Part shown: positions 10,273-22,751 of the stretch, piece after piece | How the letters are laid out: the number at the start of each line of letters is the position of its first letter | Numbering within the stretch: position 1 is the stretch's first letter | Origin: Irpex lacteus | Taxonomy: Eukaryota > Basidiomycota > Agaricomycetes > Polyporales > Irpicaceae | NCBI GenBank assembly: GCA_001986395.2 | Contig: MQVO02000006.1 | Coordinates: 1,116,001-1,180,000, forward strand | Direction of reading: 5' to 3' | DNA length: 64,000 nt | Made by a program: the position numbers and the translations under genes | Notes under the pieces: generated by a model | What the model saw: the letters and a program-made list of their open reading frames with translations, nothing else | Told to the model about the DNA's origin: nothing | Databases searched by the model: none

Positions 10273-11859
10273 ATGGCTTCCACTTCCACCTCCTCCGCGT
10301 CTTCCTCAGACTCTGAACATGAGCAGCCTGCTGTGACGAAACGAAAAGGCAAAGAGATCAAAACTAAAGATGACTCGGATGAGAGCAGTGATTCCAGCGA
10401 ATCCGAGGCCGGCGACGTAGAGCCTACCGAAGAGGAAGTGCCTGTGCTGTCGCATGCCGAGCTACGAAGACAGAAGAGGAAGGAGCAAAAGGCCAAGGAA
10501 CGTGCTGAGAAGAACGAAGATACTGATACCAAGAGCAAGCAGAAGAAAGTGAAGAACACCGCCGAACTTGCACCATCCAAGATACCCAAACGCCAAAACT
10601 CGGTGTGGATCGGCAACCTCTCGTTTAAGACTACGCCAGATGCGCTGCGCCAGTTCTTTGACGGGGTGGGAGAGATTACGAGAGTGCATATGCCTATGAA
10701 AATGGCGACTGGAGGGCCAGGTAGAGGAGGTGCTGTGAAGGAGAATCGAGGGTCAGTTGGCTCACAATCCCACTAATTTCTCAAATTCTGATACGAACTA
10801 TGTAGATTTGCGTATGTTGACTTTGCTTCACCTGAAGCAAAGACGATCGCAATCACACTGTCCGAGAATCATCTCGACGGTCGAAGACTCCTCATCAAAG
10901 ATGGTATGCCATTGATATTCGCTTTTCAAATCGTTTGCGATTGGACTAATGACGATAATTCGTTTCAGGCGACGACTACAGCGGTCGCCCCTCAACCTCG
11001 ACCCAAGCCGATGGAGCCACCGCAGACGGCGAAAAGAACCTCACCGGCCACACCAAAACAGCCCAGAAAATCCTGCGTCAGCAAAAACAACCTGCAGGTC
11101 CCACACTCTTCCTCGGTAACCTCGGGTTTGAGACCACAGAACAGTCAATCCGCAGTTTGTTCGAGAGTCACCATGTCAAGGAGGTGAAGGCGGAGGATAA
11201 AGAGGCAATGGACGTCGATCAAAAGGACGGTGAAGTGAAAGAGGTGAAAGAGAAGGGGGCTAAGAATTGGATACGGAAGATTAGGATGGGGACGTTTGAG
11301 GATAGCGGTAAATGTAAAGGGTACGTCTCCTAGTATCTCTCTCTATTCGAATCCGTGTCGCTAATCTACTGTCTATAGATGGGCGTTCGTCGACTTCTTG
11401 ACCACAGAAGATGCCACCACGGCTCTTGTAAACCCCAAGAACCACTTCCTCGACGGCCGCAAGCTCGTAGTCGAATACGGCTCCCCCGAAGCCGTCCGTC
11501 GAGGCGGCGCCGGTTCTCGCGGCGAGAAAGGCAAAGGGAGACCGTCCTCTGGTCCTGGTAAGCAGGATGAGGAAGGCACAGGCACGGATAAGCCACGTCG
11601 GGAGCGCGTACGACCTGTGCGCAAACGTGACGCGGAAGACGGCGAGGAACAGCCTGCGAAGCGGAGGAAGAGTGAGGGGGCAGGTGCGGATGGAGCTGCC
11701 GAGGACGGTAGTGCTAGTGCTTATCCGTCAAGGAGAGAGATGAGGGGGAGTAGGGATGCGAGACCGAAAGTTCGTGCGAAGCCTGGGGCGGCTTTGGCTA
11801 ATGCGAAGAGGGAGGCGGTTTCGATTGTCCCTAGTCAGGGCAAGAAGATTGTATTCTAG
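10273..11859 (+). CDS. Two-RRM nucleolar protein, Nop13-like ribosome-biogenesis factor
   Basis: Probably a nucleolar RNA-binding protein of the large-subunit assembly pathway. Four exons, 10273-10751, 10806-10903, 10969-11320 and 11379-11859, give 469 residues. The N-terminal 100 residues are acidic and Ser-rich, then Lys/Glu-rich. RRM1 has RNP2 VWIGNLSF and RNP1 RGFAYVDF; RRM2 has RNP2 LFLGNLGF and RNP1 KGWAFVDF. Each RNP1 spans a splice junction. The C-terminal tail is basic (PAKRRKS, RREMRGSRDARPK) and fits a nucleolar signal. Two RRMs, an acidic N-terminus and a basic tail match yeast Nop13 in layout. Other two-RRM nucleolar proteins (Nsr1/Gar2) have an RGG tail that is absent here. The exact orthology is inferred. 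Confidence 0.85.
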
Positions 11860-12065
11860 TTGTTCTTGGGTCAATTTATTGCTTCATATACGGTTCTTCC
11901 GTGTCAGACTAGTGAGACTACCGACTCATGGGTGCGTGTCTTAGAAATGGGACACACTCAGTCAGTGAATTGTCCAATAGAAAGGGAGGCAAAGCCTAGC
12001 GAATGTGATAGAGCTACAAAGTCAAAGTTCGGATATCGAAACACATTGCTACTAATAGGGACAGC

Positions 12066-14246
12066 TCATTCATCGCCCTCGTCATCTTCCTCAATCATAC
12101 CAATCTCGTATTCTGCACACACATCCCACCGACTACCCTCCGCAGCCGCAGACACATACTTCACGAACCGCATCACCTTCTCGTCTCTCAGCACAAGCAA
12201 CAACCTGTTGAACCCAGGCTGCACCGTGAGAAGCGTCCCGTCGTCGTCGTCGTCATCTTCCGCCTCAGAACCGTCGGTGTCCATAGCCTCGACAACCGAC
12301 CCGTTACTCTCGTTCCTCTTGTGCTTGCCGTTCGGACTTGACTGAACGCTCCCGTTTCCGTTGGTTTGTACGTTGTTCCCGTTAATCTTCGACGTCGTCT
12401 GCACATCCCTGTTCTTCTCTTCCTTGCTCTTCTTCGAAGAACCAGACCGATACACAGCAGGATCGTCCTCCTCCTCATGCGGCGCCATATAACACTCCCA
12501 CCCGCCCCACTCCCCACTCTGCCATCCCTTGACCTCAACCTCCTCCTCCCTCACCTTCTTCGTCTTCCTCTTCGAATCCTCCCCACCAGCACTTTCTGGG
12601 GAGGCAACCTCAGGCGTCAATCCAAGCACAACGTCCAACCTCGCCTCCTCCTCCTCACTCGTCGCCAACGTATAATCCAACCCAGGCCGGAACCTCCTCG
12701 CCGCCACATCCCACCTCATCGGCACCACCGACGACACCTTCGCCAACCACGCGCGGAATGCGGGGCTGGGGAACAGTTCGTCCTGCAGACACCTGACGAT
12801 CGCGTCCGGAGACGTCTGTGCCGACCGTGGTACGACCGCCTCGCGTGCGCCGCCCTCGGGGGTGGGTGTCAGCGTGCAGTAGCGCCATTTGTGGGGAGGG
12901 CCTTTGACGGTCCATTGGGAGGAGGGGGAGGCCGGGTCGAGGTTTGTACCGGCGGTGTGCTCGGGGATGCGTTTTGTGCGGGTGGGCCCTAGGTTGTCTC
13001 GGGCGTCGTTGGCGGCGAGGCCAGCGGTGAGTTTCGTGGCGAGGGGCTCGGAGAGGAAGGAGTGGAGTTCGAGGGAGGATTCTGCGACGAAGCGGCTGGA
13101 GAGGGCGGAGATTGTTCGTGGTTGGAGGTAGACTGGGTTGAGGAACTCGGAGAGGAAGGAGACGTGTTCAGGCGCAAGAGGAGTCGTCGGGAGGGGTGGT
13201 TCTGAGGTTTCGGGGTAGGACTTGAAGTCGGTCGAAGTGGATGCCTGCGCAGAAACATAACATTCGTTAATAGTCTAATTAGGGAAATGAAACCTGCACT
13301 TACCAGTTGCTCTCTCGAACTCTTGTACTCTCCGTGCTTTTCGTTTGGGTCGTACCCCTCTTCACCTGGCTGGGCAGCATGGAACCACCCACTAATACTC
13401 AACCTCTGTCTCCCATCCTCTCCCTCGCCAACCACAACCTCCTCCACCGAATGGAAGCTCTTCCCCGGCTGTACCTCAAAGAAAATAAACTGGTTCCAAC
13501 TCGGCGGTACACACTTGCTCGGAATCGCCTCAGGCTCGGGATACCCCTCCTTACCAATCTTCGTCGGATACAGCTCAAGCGCACCTCCCCATTCCGCTTG
13601 CCAGATCTGGTAGTGCGGGAGGGGCATGTAGAGGATGTAGGAGACGCGACGGGTGCCGATGACGTCGTCGTGGTTGAGCAGGTGGCAGCCTTTGGTGTAG
13701 TTGTTGACGGACATGTCTTGTTTGCTGCCGGAGAGGGGGCCGCAGCCTGTGACGGCTTGCACGAAGGCGCGGAATTTGGGGGAGTAGAGGGCGTCGCGCA
13801 GGACGAGGAGGTTGGGGAGGAGGTTTAGTTGGGATTCGGTGAGGTAGGAGAGAGAAGCGAGGTCTCCGGTTTGGTTCACCTGCATAATTCAGCAAAAGTT
13901 TCAGTCTCTCGAAGGCCATGAACAGGTCGTCGTTCCCAGCACGCACCTTGTAGATATCTGTTTCCTTGGTCGTGAACCTCAACTCAGCCAAACATTCGTC
14001 CTTGACGCTTTCCAACAACTCATCCTGAAACAGCTTGTCCACTCTGCAGTACTTGTACGGCTCGCTGTTGGCGTATTCCTGGTTCAACCGATGTATGTTC
14101 TGCGGAGTCAAGAGTTCATTCGCGAAGTAGGGCGTTGGGTCGGCCTCTGCGGTTGAAGGGATATGGCTGCTCTTGATCTTCTTGACGGTGGGGGACTCAG
14201 CTTGGTCTCGGGCGGGGGATGGCGAGCGAGAGTGTGTGCGAGCCAT
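12066..14246 (-). CDS. Prolyl 3,4-dihydroxylase of ribosomal protein uS12 (Ofd1/Tpa1 family)
   Basis: 2-oxoglutarate/Fe(II) dioxygenase. The family hydroxylates a conserved proline of ribosomal protein uS12 and affects translation termination, and in fission yeast also SREBP turnover. Exons 14246-13947, 13879-13304 and 13244-12066 give 684 residues (yeast Tpa1 is 644). The N-terminal catalytic domain has the iron ligands His and Asp in HLLNHDD, the distal His in KSFHSVEEV, and the 2-oxoglutarate Arg in RLSISGWFH. The second, non-catalytic double-stranded beta-helix domain occupies exon 3 (FLSEFLNPVYL, then WRYCTL). An acidic, Asn/Ser-rich insert (about residues 545-640) splits its end. The N-terminus carries a Lys-rich, probably nuclear, segment. 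Confidence 0.92.
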
Positions 14247-15658
14247 GGTGTTCTTCTCTTCGTACTGTGACTTCTGGACACGGGAAGGTGTGATATGGGC
14301 AAGAGACAGTATAAACTATTCTAGCTCTGACTTCGGGTCTTGTTATGAACGACGTTCGTGGTGGTAGCGCAAGACCAAGTGCACTTCGTATCGTTCAGTT
14401 CTCACACAAGCTAGAGGCTGTGCAGAAGGAGTCGGGTACGTGCGGAAGGGCCTGCAGCAAATTTTGGGTTATAAGATGTCACGGAGCAAGCTTATGGACC
14501 CTACGTACGATACGTGGGCGTGCGGGGGTCAGGTGCTCTCGACTGGACTCGACGTCGTTTGAGAGAGTCTATAATCGGCCTAGACCCAGTATTTTATCGG
14601 CGCACTGTTAGGCCAGGCCAGGGTAGTTTGCAGCCGTACGGTCAAGGTTATACGATGGCTGCACCCGTATACGAGTGGTTTCTACATGATAGACTACAGT
14701 TAATACAATAAGACTAGTGTCAGATAAGTTAGAAACACTAACCCGATAACAACTATGTTGTGCAGATGGTGGCAAGAGCCAGGGACTGCTTTCGTGCGTT
14801 GTTTGCTCTTCACGCGTTTTGAGGGCGAAGAAATTGGAGAGTCTCGAAGCCAATCATATGCCATCATCGGTCTAGGCCAGATCACACTCGAGACTCTCAT
14901 CATCAGCGCTACTCGTCACCCCTTCTCATTCATCGTCCCTGTCCACGGGAACCAGCCTCGACGTGAGAGTGCATGCATCATACCGGCAAACCTGACCGTA
15001 GAATGTACCACACACCAGGCAGAAGACGCAAGAATCCTCGCGATATGTATACTGATCCAATGGCATTACTAATCCTAACAGTACAAGAAAACCCCATACG
15101 ATACGATACGTCCAAACCGCCAGAGCTACCTGACGGCGCAGAATAGACTTCAGAAAAATACACGCGACGAGAGGGATGAACGGTGTGAAGATGTGGGTGA
15201 TGTGAACAATATGAGACAATGGGCAGGCGCGAACCGATACCAAGTCCATATCAAACCAACCGGGAAGAGGGTGGAGAGAAACAGGGATGGGAGAAGGAGA
15301 GGATAATCGACATTTACCCGTACGAGCGAATAAGCTAGTTGTGGATGATCAATAATTGGAACGCTGGAGACACAGTGTAGGTGAATAGTGGTGATACAAC
15401 TTGGAGCGAAGGTGGTGGAAGGGGAGTTTCCAGAACCCTGCGAATATGAATAGATTGCGGTGCGAGGATCGAGACCTGTGTTGATGATTGGATTGACTGC
15501 GGACGGTCGTCGTGCGTGAGAGAGACCACAGAAGCCAGGGTTGTGTCGTAAACCGCCTAGGCAAAGCCCCTCCCACTGTCATCGTCCCAATCAGGATTCA
15601 ACGCGCAGGGGTTCTGCCATAATGGGCGCTTGTGCGAAGGATAGAGAGAGGTGTTGCC
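14247..15658. other. Gene-poor stretch, 1.4 kb
   Basis: No supported gene. A minus-strand frame at 14926-15249 codes 107 residues with two hydrophobic runs (THIFTPFIPLVACIFL and WGFLVLLGLVMPL), but it has no family resemblance and no flanking exon signals. The right part is the 3' flank of the membrane protein ending at 15659. Confidence 0.45.
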
Positions 15659-16900
15659 CTATAGCTTCTCTACCAACGACTCCTGCGAATCGTCTCTATA
15701 CGGCAGAGTTGCGATTGAGGCGAGACTGGCACGTCGGTGCTTGTGGTGCTTCGCTCCGGAATGCAAATGCGAGTGCGAATGATGGCGATGATGGCGGTGG
15801 CCATGGCTGCGAGGTGACGGCAGCACCGGGCTGATCCAGGCTTCAGTTGCACGGATTCCTTTCGCATCCTCAAGTGAGAGGCGGCTTAGAGGTACTGGCG
15901 CATATACAACGATGTTCTCAGTCGAGTTATCGTGGTAGTAATCACCAGCCCTTGGGGATTCATTGCCTTGATGATGGTTGAAGTCGACGGGAGGGAATGT
16001 TGTGGATGTCGGTGTTGGTAGCAAATAGATCTTTTGCAAACCGAGTCCTTCTTCCTTGTTCGGGGCGCCGTCTCGTCGCAGCTGCGCATAGTGCTTTGAC
16101 AGGGCGATGACGAAATGAAGCTGGTAGCGAACAACAGATCAGTACAACATTCATCACAGTGACAACTGTTCCACCCAGCGCAGCTCATCGTATGCGTAAT
16201 ACAATAGGGATTACGCAACGAACAATGAGGTGGGCGGTATTGGCTATTCGGAGGACAAGAAAGGGGAAGTGACGACTCACTCTGATGACGGCGAACACAA
16301 GCATCACGCCCAAAACCGCAACAGCCGCGCGCCCGAACCAGTACTCGCAGTTTTCCAGGTTAAGACCGGACTCGGCCATATCGCGCAGCAGGTCGGGCTG
16401 TCTGCCGAGCTCTTCGCAGACACCTGCTTGAAGCGACGCAGCTGACGAGCCGAAGGACATGTAGCTGAACATGACCGCGGTGACAAACATGAACGCCAGT
16501 TCTGCTATCGAGTAATCCCGGAAGAAGCGAACGTAGGTCAACTTTCTCTGTTATTGTTATAGGGACACAGTGCACACGCAAAGAGCACGAGAATGAGAGA
16601 AGAGCTGTGAGATTAAATTCGTACGAGGGATGAAGCAACACGCACCCTTGCGATACCGATAAACCCAATGACGGACGCAGTTGCTGCGGCCGCGAAATAA
16701 ATAACCAACAAGAACCAGAGAAACTTGACGGCGTCGACATTGAGAGCGTCCCCTTCCGAGTCAAAATCCCACTTGAGCGAGCCCCCGAACGCGATGACTC
16801 TGACGGCGCAGAAGACGTTGAGAACGGTGCTGATGGCAGCGGCGAAGATGGAGACGGTCCTGAAGGGGTTGCGGGAGAGCCTGCGGACGCGGGACGTCAT
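15659..16900 (-). CDS. Four-helix membrane protein with histidine-rich cytosolic tail, unknown function
   Basis: Three minus-strand exons, 16900-16646, 16541-16281 and 16120-15659, give 325 residues with the frame kept. Four hydrophobic segments are visible: TVSIFAAAISTVLNVFCAV, LWFLLVIYFAAAATASVIGF, AELAFMFVTAVMFSYM and AVAVLGVMLVFAVI. A loop between helices 3 and 4 holds two Cys (VCEELG, NCEYWFG), a tetraspanin-like layout without the CCG signature. The C-terminal 125 residues are soluble and include a run with about 12 His in 27 residues near the end, then a Ser-rich tail. The family is common in basidiomycetes as an uncharacterised membrane protein, as far as I can judge. The His run could bind metal, which is inference. 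The ATG at 16900 was preferred because the longer frame to 17065 adds only low-complexity sequence. Confidence 0.8.
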
Positions 16901-17988
16901 GGTGGTGAGACAGGGAGGCGCGATGTTGGGAGGGGGAAAGGCAGCGAAAAAGAGAGTGTTAGAGTTGTTATAAGAGATGGGAGAGTCGGAGAGAGTAGCA
17001 CGCCACGACGGAATCGGCAGCAGCTGTGAGAATGGCTTACTCGGCGGTATTAGGCGCCGCACCATGAGCCTTATTGACTAAGATCAAGTCCCCACAGACG
17101 CCCCCCTTTGCCCTCCTCCCGCTCCATGCCGCTCCCGCCGTGTACCCACCCAGTCTAGGCACATTCAAAGGCGACAATAAACCGCAGATGCATGTCTCTT
17201 CTGTTGGCATGTAGACTGTTCACAGCAACGGCGAACACACCCGGTAGGACGCGGGTCGATGTTCTGGCCGGCGTCGCTCGTGAGAGCAACTCTCTTCAGC
17301 GGGTCGGACGGCGCCAAGACTACCGACTGCGCGAATTGCACCTCTCCTGAGTCCTAGTCTCGTACGATCATCAGCAAGTGAGCCTGGACACAGTCCTCCA
17401 CCCAACCGTCTTCGACCGACAATTGCGAACATCACGACTGCCGCGGTACTTCAAGTACGCTTCAAGGAGTGATTTTAGTATGATCGAGGCTTGGTAAGGC
17501 ACCCCGAGCCACCGGGTATTACAGACTACAGTCAGACTTTTAGGAGAGGTCCGATGCTATCGAACGCATTATCGTGTTTTCCAGCTTTCGATCGCGTCCT
17601 CTGAGGTCTATGCGTGTATCAATATGCTTGCGTTGCCCATGATGCACAGTAATACAATAGTGACAGTACACTGCCATGATAGAGATGTAGTATGTAATTC
17701 GCCAGCCTTTTATGTGCTTGTGTTGTGCACGAAACAACGATGCTTTTCTATGGCCAGCAGGCAAATCTCAGAGAAGCTGTTGCCGAGATCTAGGAAGATT
17801 GGATAAACGGCACGCGATCGCCATCATCCATCTCCGTCGCGCGCTCCGAATTAAATCTACCTTCGTCATCACTTTTGGCAAGTTCAATATTCCACAGCTT
17901 TCTCTCATCCCATCAGTGAGTGTTCAAGCAAGTTGGCTCCTAACAATGCTGATAAAATGCCTGGAAGACAAAATCACGCTAGGCTGTC
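16901..17988. other. Divergent intergenic region, 1.1 kb
   Basis: Upstream regions of the membrane protein (minus) and the Rtp1-like gene (plus). No coherent frame, RNA gene or repeat was recognised. Confidence 0.5.
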
Positions 17989-20900
17989 ATGCAGAGTGCT
18001 CACCTCAAGCATCTAATTGAAGGAGGTGCTCTCCTCGCGGGCTCTTCCCGCTCAGAAGGAGCTTTCAACCTGGAGGATGTCCTTCGCTCTCGTTTATCGC
18101 AGTATTACGCTCATCTAGGCCGTGAAGATACATCTTCATCACTGCACACAATAGAGGACGTGCAGGTTGAGACTGCCCGTGAAGCTCTTCAGCTACTGGA
18201 AGATGTACAACTCCATCTCTCTGGAAAATCTAACCATGGCCCCGAACAGCCGTCGACTTCCACAGGTCAAGAGGAACTTCTGGGCACAAGAGATCTAGGA
18301 TACATGCGAACTCTACTCTCGCTCGTCTTCAAATGGTCTATCGAGCCCTGGCTATTCCGCGTCTGCGCCTCAATACCGACCACAACACCAGGTGCCCGAC
18401 GAAAGACAGACGTCCAGATCATCGACCTAAGCACCGTCCCCGAGGACTTCCAACACCTCAAAGACGCCGTCCTACGTCTGATACGTATTATCCTACCAAC
18501 GGGTCTCCACGGCCCTCCGAACGCAACGATCCTCTCCTCCGTCATCCTCGACAAACACCTCTCAGACCTGCTCAAACCCTGTCTCGTACTGGGCTGGCTC
18601 CCGAAGTCCCTGGCGAGTGAGTCGGTCTCTCCTATCAACGAGCTCCGTCCGGTGGTGGTACGCCTGATGCACATGTGTGTAGCATGTTGTTATGGCTGTA
18701 CGCACGCGAACTGACGTAACGTCCCTCGCTCTTTTCCTTTATCCAAGGCTGCCGGTGTCGAAGTGTATTACGGCGTTGAGTGCTATTCGCGCAGATGTGA
18801 ATACTTTGGTGTATGTAAGGAAGGCGTGCAGTTATCTTATGAGTCGTCAACTGCTGAGGAGTGATGGTGTTCGTGGGTTGCTGCTTGCGCTGTTCCCGGA
18901 CGACGAGGTTTCTGAGGAGAATGCGCCGCTGGAGAAACTGGAGAGCGTGAGTCGGGTTCTTCAGACCATTCCTGCAGGAATGGCTGCCTCAGTAGGTGCA
19001 CTGCAATTGTTGAAAGATACGACGGTAACGTTTGCTTGACAGGAATATTATGAAGTCGTCCTACCACAACTTCTCTCTCTACTATCCTCCTCCGGCGATG
19101 TCCCAACTATCCAACGTCGAGTCGCCGCATTCGCCTTGTCACGACTCCTCTCACCAGACGCAAACCCCCACCACACAGAAGCCTCCCGCATTGTCCTCCC
19201 CCTCCTCCAAAAGCCCTTCCTCCAATCCCCACTCGAACACACCCCCCCTTCAGACGACCCCACATCCTCCAACTCCAAACCGCACTTCTTCCCCATAGAA
19301 GCACTCGACATCCTCCAAACCTTCCTCGCCAACACCGATCCGTCGCCAATGCTCATCTCTGGGATCATGACACCTACCATACCCGCTATCTACGCCATGT
19401 CATATAGCGTCGATAAGATTAAGTCTGCTGATCCTGCTTTGAAGGCGACGCTTGAGGGCTTGTTGGGGACGTGGGGACGGTTGATCGGGGCTGCTGAGGG
19501 GGTTGCGACGTTGTGGTTGGTTGTTGGTGGGGAGGGTGGGGAGTGGCGGGTTGATGTTGCTGGGAATGTGAAGCGTGTCGAAAGGTAAATTATATCCCTT
19601 ACTTTTCAGATCTTCGTGTGCTGATATATTGTCGTGGCAGTCCTGAGGATGGGCGAACGTTGTCGCTCTTCACGCCTGAAGATCTCAAAAGAGCAGAGGA
19701 GTCAGGGGAGTTCGACGTCGATGCGAACATACTAGACTTGCGGCCTGATCCAGCTCACTTTGCCGCTTTCCTGAGGTCCTTGGATAGACCTGACATGGCG
19801 TCGGAGATCTTCGTACGAGTGTTGGACGCGTATCGAGAGAGTGGAGGTGCAAGCGATGCGGACCCGCTTAGGTGAATTCGTTTTGGCTGACATCTCAATC
19901 GTGTTACTAACACCATGCTGATATAATATCAGGACCTTGCTGTATCTGCAGCTCGTAGTGCAGATTCAGAGTCAACTATCTAGCGGGGATGCATCCATGA
20001 ATATCTTGAAGAAGCCAGACCAAATCCTGTCGTTTATCAAGCACGCTCTTGAGCCACCTCAGACCCAGAAGCATAATACTCGAATTACCAAGCAACCGAA
20101 AGGTGGCTTGGGACTTGATGATCTACGCATAGTTGAAGATGATGATGATGAAGACGCGATGTCGGATGATCAGGATAGCGACGATGAAGATAGTAGCGAT
20201 GGCCCTGCGACAGGTGGTGAAGACATGACTTCTACCGCGATTAACCTTCTATTGTCAGTGTTGGAGGGTAAGGCACATCGAATTACACCATTTCTTCCTC
20301 TCTGATGCATTTTATCTAGCAAACCCTGAGCTGTCAACAGAGAACGCTCCCATCCTGGACGAGATCTTCACTCTGCTAGATAAATTAGCTCGAGCTGACA
20401 CAACGTCGGAGACTCTCAAAACCCTCACTCGAGAAGCACTTATGGTCCTCGTCGCTCGATTAGCTTCATCTTCTGCAGCGTCGTCTTCCTCGAAGCCAAG
20501 GTCTGCGGACGAAGAGAGTCCAATTGATACCTATCAAAAGGCTCTCAAACTCCTGCAAGACCCTCTCCTACCAGTTCGCGCGCACGGTCTCCTATTGCTG
20601 AGGCAACTCGTCTCATCTCGACAGCCCACTAAGCCAGGAGGCGCCATCTCAGAGCCCACGGTAGACCGTGCCTTGATACCTGGGATCCTTTCGATTTTCC
20701 TGCAATCTCTACAAGATGACGACTCGTACATATTCCTGAACGCGGTACAAGGGCTGGCTGCCATGGTGGATGGTTTCGGAAAGGAGGTACTGAAGGGGTT
20801 AGTCGAGATGTACGCGAAAGGACTGGATGGTATAGGTGCTGCGACGTTGACGAAACAAGATGTGGACACGCGGACACGAATTGGTGAGGCGCTTGGGCAG

Positions 20901-21577
20901 GTTATCAGGAGATGCGGTGAGACTCTTCCAAAGTACAGTGAGTGATCTACCTGGCCGTCGCACAGAGACATCGACGTTGAAATCGTTGTTATGAAGTTGA
21001 TGAGATAGCCCCGCCGTTGGTCGCTGTTATGCGTTCTTCGCATCTGCCTACTGCGTTGCGAACTTCGTCACTCGCGTTGCTGGCTCAGTGCACGAACACG
21101 AGCCCGTTGGCCATCTTACCGTGGGCGGCGGACCTGTTCTCCGCGATGATCGACTTGTTGCAGCTCGAGTCCGTCCAAGCCCACCAAAATACCCAGCGGA
21201 AACCTACCGAACCTCCGACGGCGACCCTTTCGACGGCAGAAGATGGAGCTGAAAACTCGACGGAGTCTACCGATCAGAAAGCTCCCAAGATTGACTCTAC
21301 AGACTTCAAGCCTTCGACGAGGGACTCAAAGATTCCTATCCTCAGAAGATCTGCGCTGCACCTTCTTTCGCTGCTGACGCGCGCATTCGCCTCTCAGCTC
21401 AACGACTCGGGTGTCTCGACGAGAGTGGTATACGCATTACCCGGAGACCTGATGAGAAGAGCACGGACGACTGTTGGCTACGTCGCTGCTACCGACCAAG
21501 ATGGTATCACGCGTGTGATGGCGCGAGAGACAGGAGAAGGGTTGGATGCGTTGGCAGAGGCGATGCTAGGCCTGTGA
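17989..21577 (+). CDS. Rtp1/TANGO6-like HEAT-repeat protein (RNA polymerase II assembly and nuclear import)
   Basis: Seven exons: 17989-18674, 18748-18991, 19043-19584, 19641-19871, 19933-20267, 20320-20937 and 21009-21577, giving 764 residues. It is largely alpha-helical with HEAT-like repeats. The C-terminal third matches the two conserved Rtp1 C-terminal blocks in character: DTYQKALKLLQDPLLPVRAH, then GLLLLRQLV, DDDSYIFLNAVQGLAAMVDG, and later RTSSLALLAQC with RRSALHLLSLL. An acidic linker (about residues 490-520) separates the halves. In yeast Rtp1 helps import RNA polymerase II; the animal TANGO6 has a trafficking role. The protein is shorter than yeast Rtp1 (about 980), so an unseen 5' exon is possible. 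Family assignment is by recognition of the C-terminal pattern only. Confidence 0.7.
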
Positions 21578-22751
21578 TTTCGAAGGTCTTTGTCCTGTAT
21601 TGGGAACAATGAGATTGGTATGTCTCAACCCCGGCAGGACGATTAGCCGTGTGATTGCGATATTCCGAGGAATCGTTTGTAGCCCTTGTCTGTCGATGTG
21701 ATTGATTCGGATGAAATAGCTAGATATCAGGGTTCGCCTTGCGTTTTCCTTGATGCAATGATATTTGGACCCCATATAGAACCTGATGTACTAGTGGCGA
21801 GGAAGAACACAGGAATGCATCGCTCTCAATAGGCCCTTTGTGACCAAGTGTGGCCACTGGCCTCGGATCCAACTCTTCTGGTGCGGGCACAGACCCAGAG
21901 CGGTTTGAAGCATTCTCTGCATGGAGATTATTGAACAGACTTAGCTCGATTAAATGTGTCTACTCGACGGCTTTAGAGGTGAGACTTAAGTAGCTCTGCG
22001 TAAGCCTGGAGGCTCAAACTCTCACTGCTCAGTACTATCATGATGGTCACGATTGAGTACAGTGGTACGCCTGAGGCCTTGAGGGGCCGTGAACAAAACA
22101 TTTGAATAAGTGCAGAAAGATAGTATTGGTATCATTGAAGAAACTACTCGTGATACATCTCAACCTCATGGCGAGTTGCGAATGGTGCCCAATTTGGTCG
22201 AAGTTGGGGTTGAGTCAGTACAGAAACTGCCTTTTTGGTACGTCTGGAACCGGCGATATGGATGAGATCTGAGTAGATCGAGATAGGCTCAGCCGGCCCG
22301 TGACGCGTGACCGATGTTCAACGTTCAACTTGCAACTTCCTGTCACGGTGGCGCAGCCTGGCCACCACGCAATACCGCGAGCGTAGCGGCCAAAGGTTTG
22401 AACTGTACGTAGGAAGACAGGCTCATACAATCTTCGGTACGCTGGCGTATTTTAGACCTCAATTTTATCCTGCTGAGGCCTTCGTAGCGTCTATATCGCC
22501 CTCTACACGTGTATAGTTGGATTCAGAATATCGCAATCCCGTTAGTGTGTTCGGACCCTGAAAATAAATTTGTAAGTCCATTGTTCTCATTATATGTCGT
22601 GTGCTGTACATCTCATCGATGTGGTTTATTCGAATCATCCCATCAGAATAGTTGCACAGCGGCCACGCACGCTCACGTAGGACCCTTAGTAATTCCGTGT
22701 TGGTACTGCCACAACGGTCGACATACTTAAACCCTGGACCTTGCCAGAGGT
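21578..22751. other. Intergenic region between the Rtp1-like gene and the first FunK1 gene
   Basis: About 1.2 kb with no coherent coding frame. Its right end has an AT-rich element (ATACTTAAA near 22721) about 30 bases before the first FunK1 ATG, which may be the core promoter. Confidence 0.4.

Noticed and set aside
14926..15249. Minus-strand ORF with two hydrophobic runs
   Set aside because: No homology, no exon signals around it and no neighbouring context; hydrophobic runs can arise by chance.
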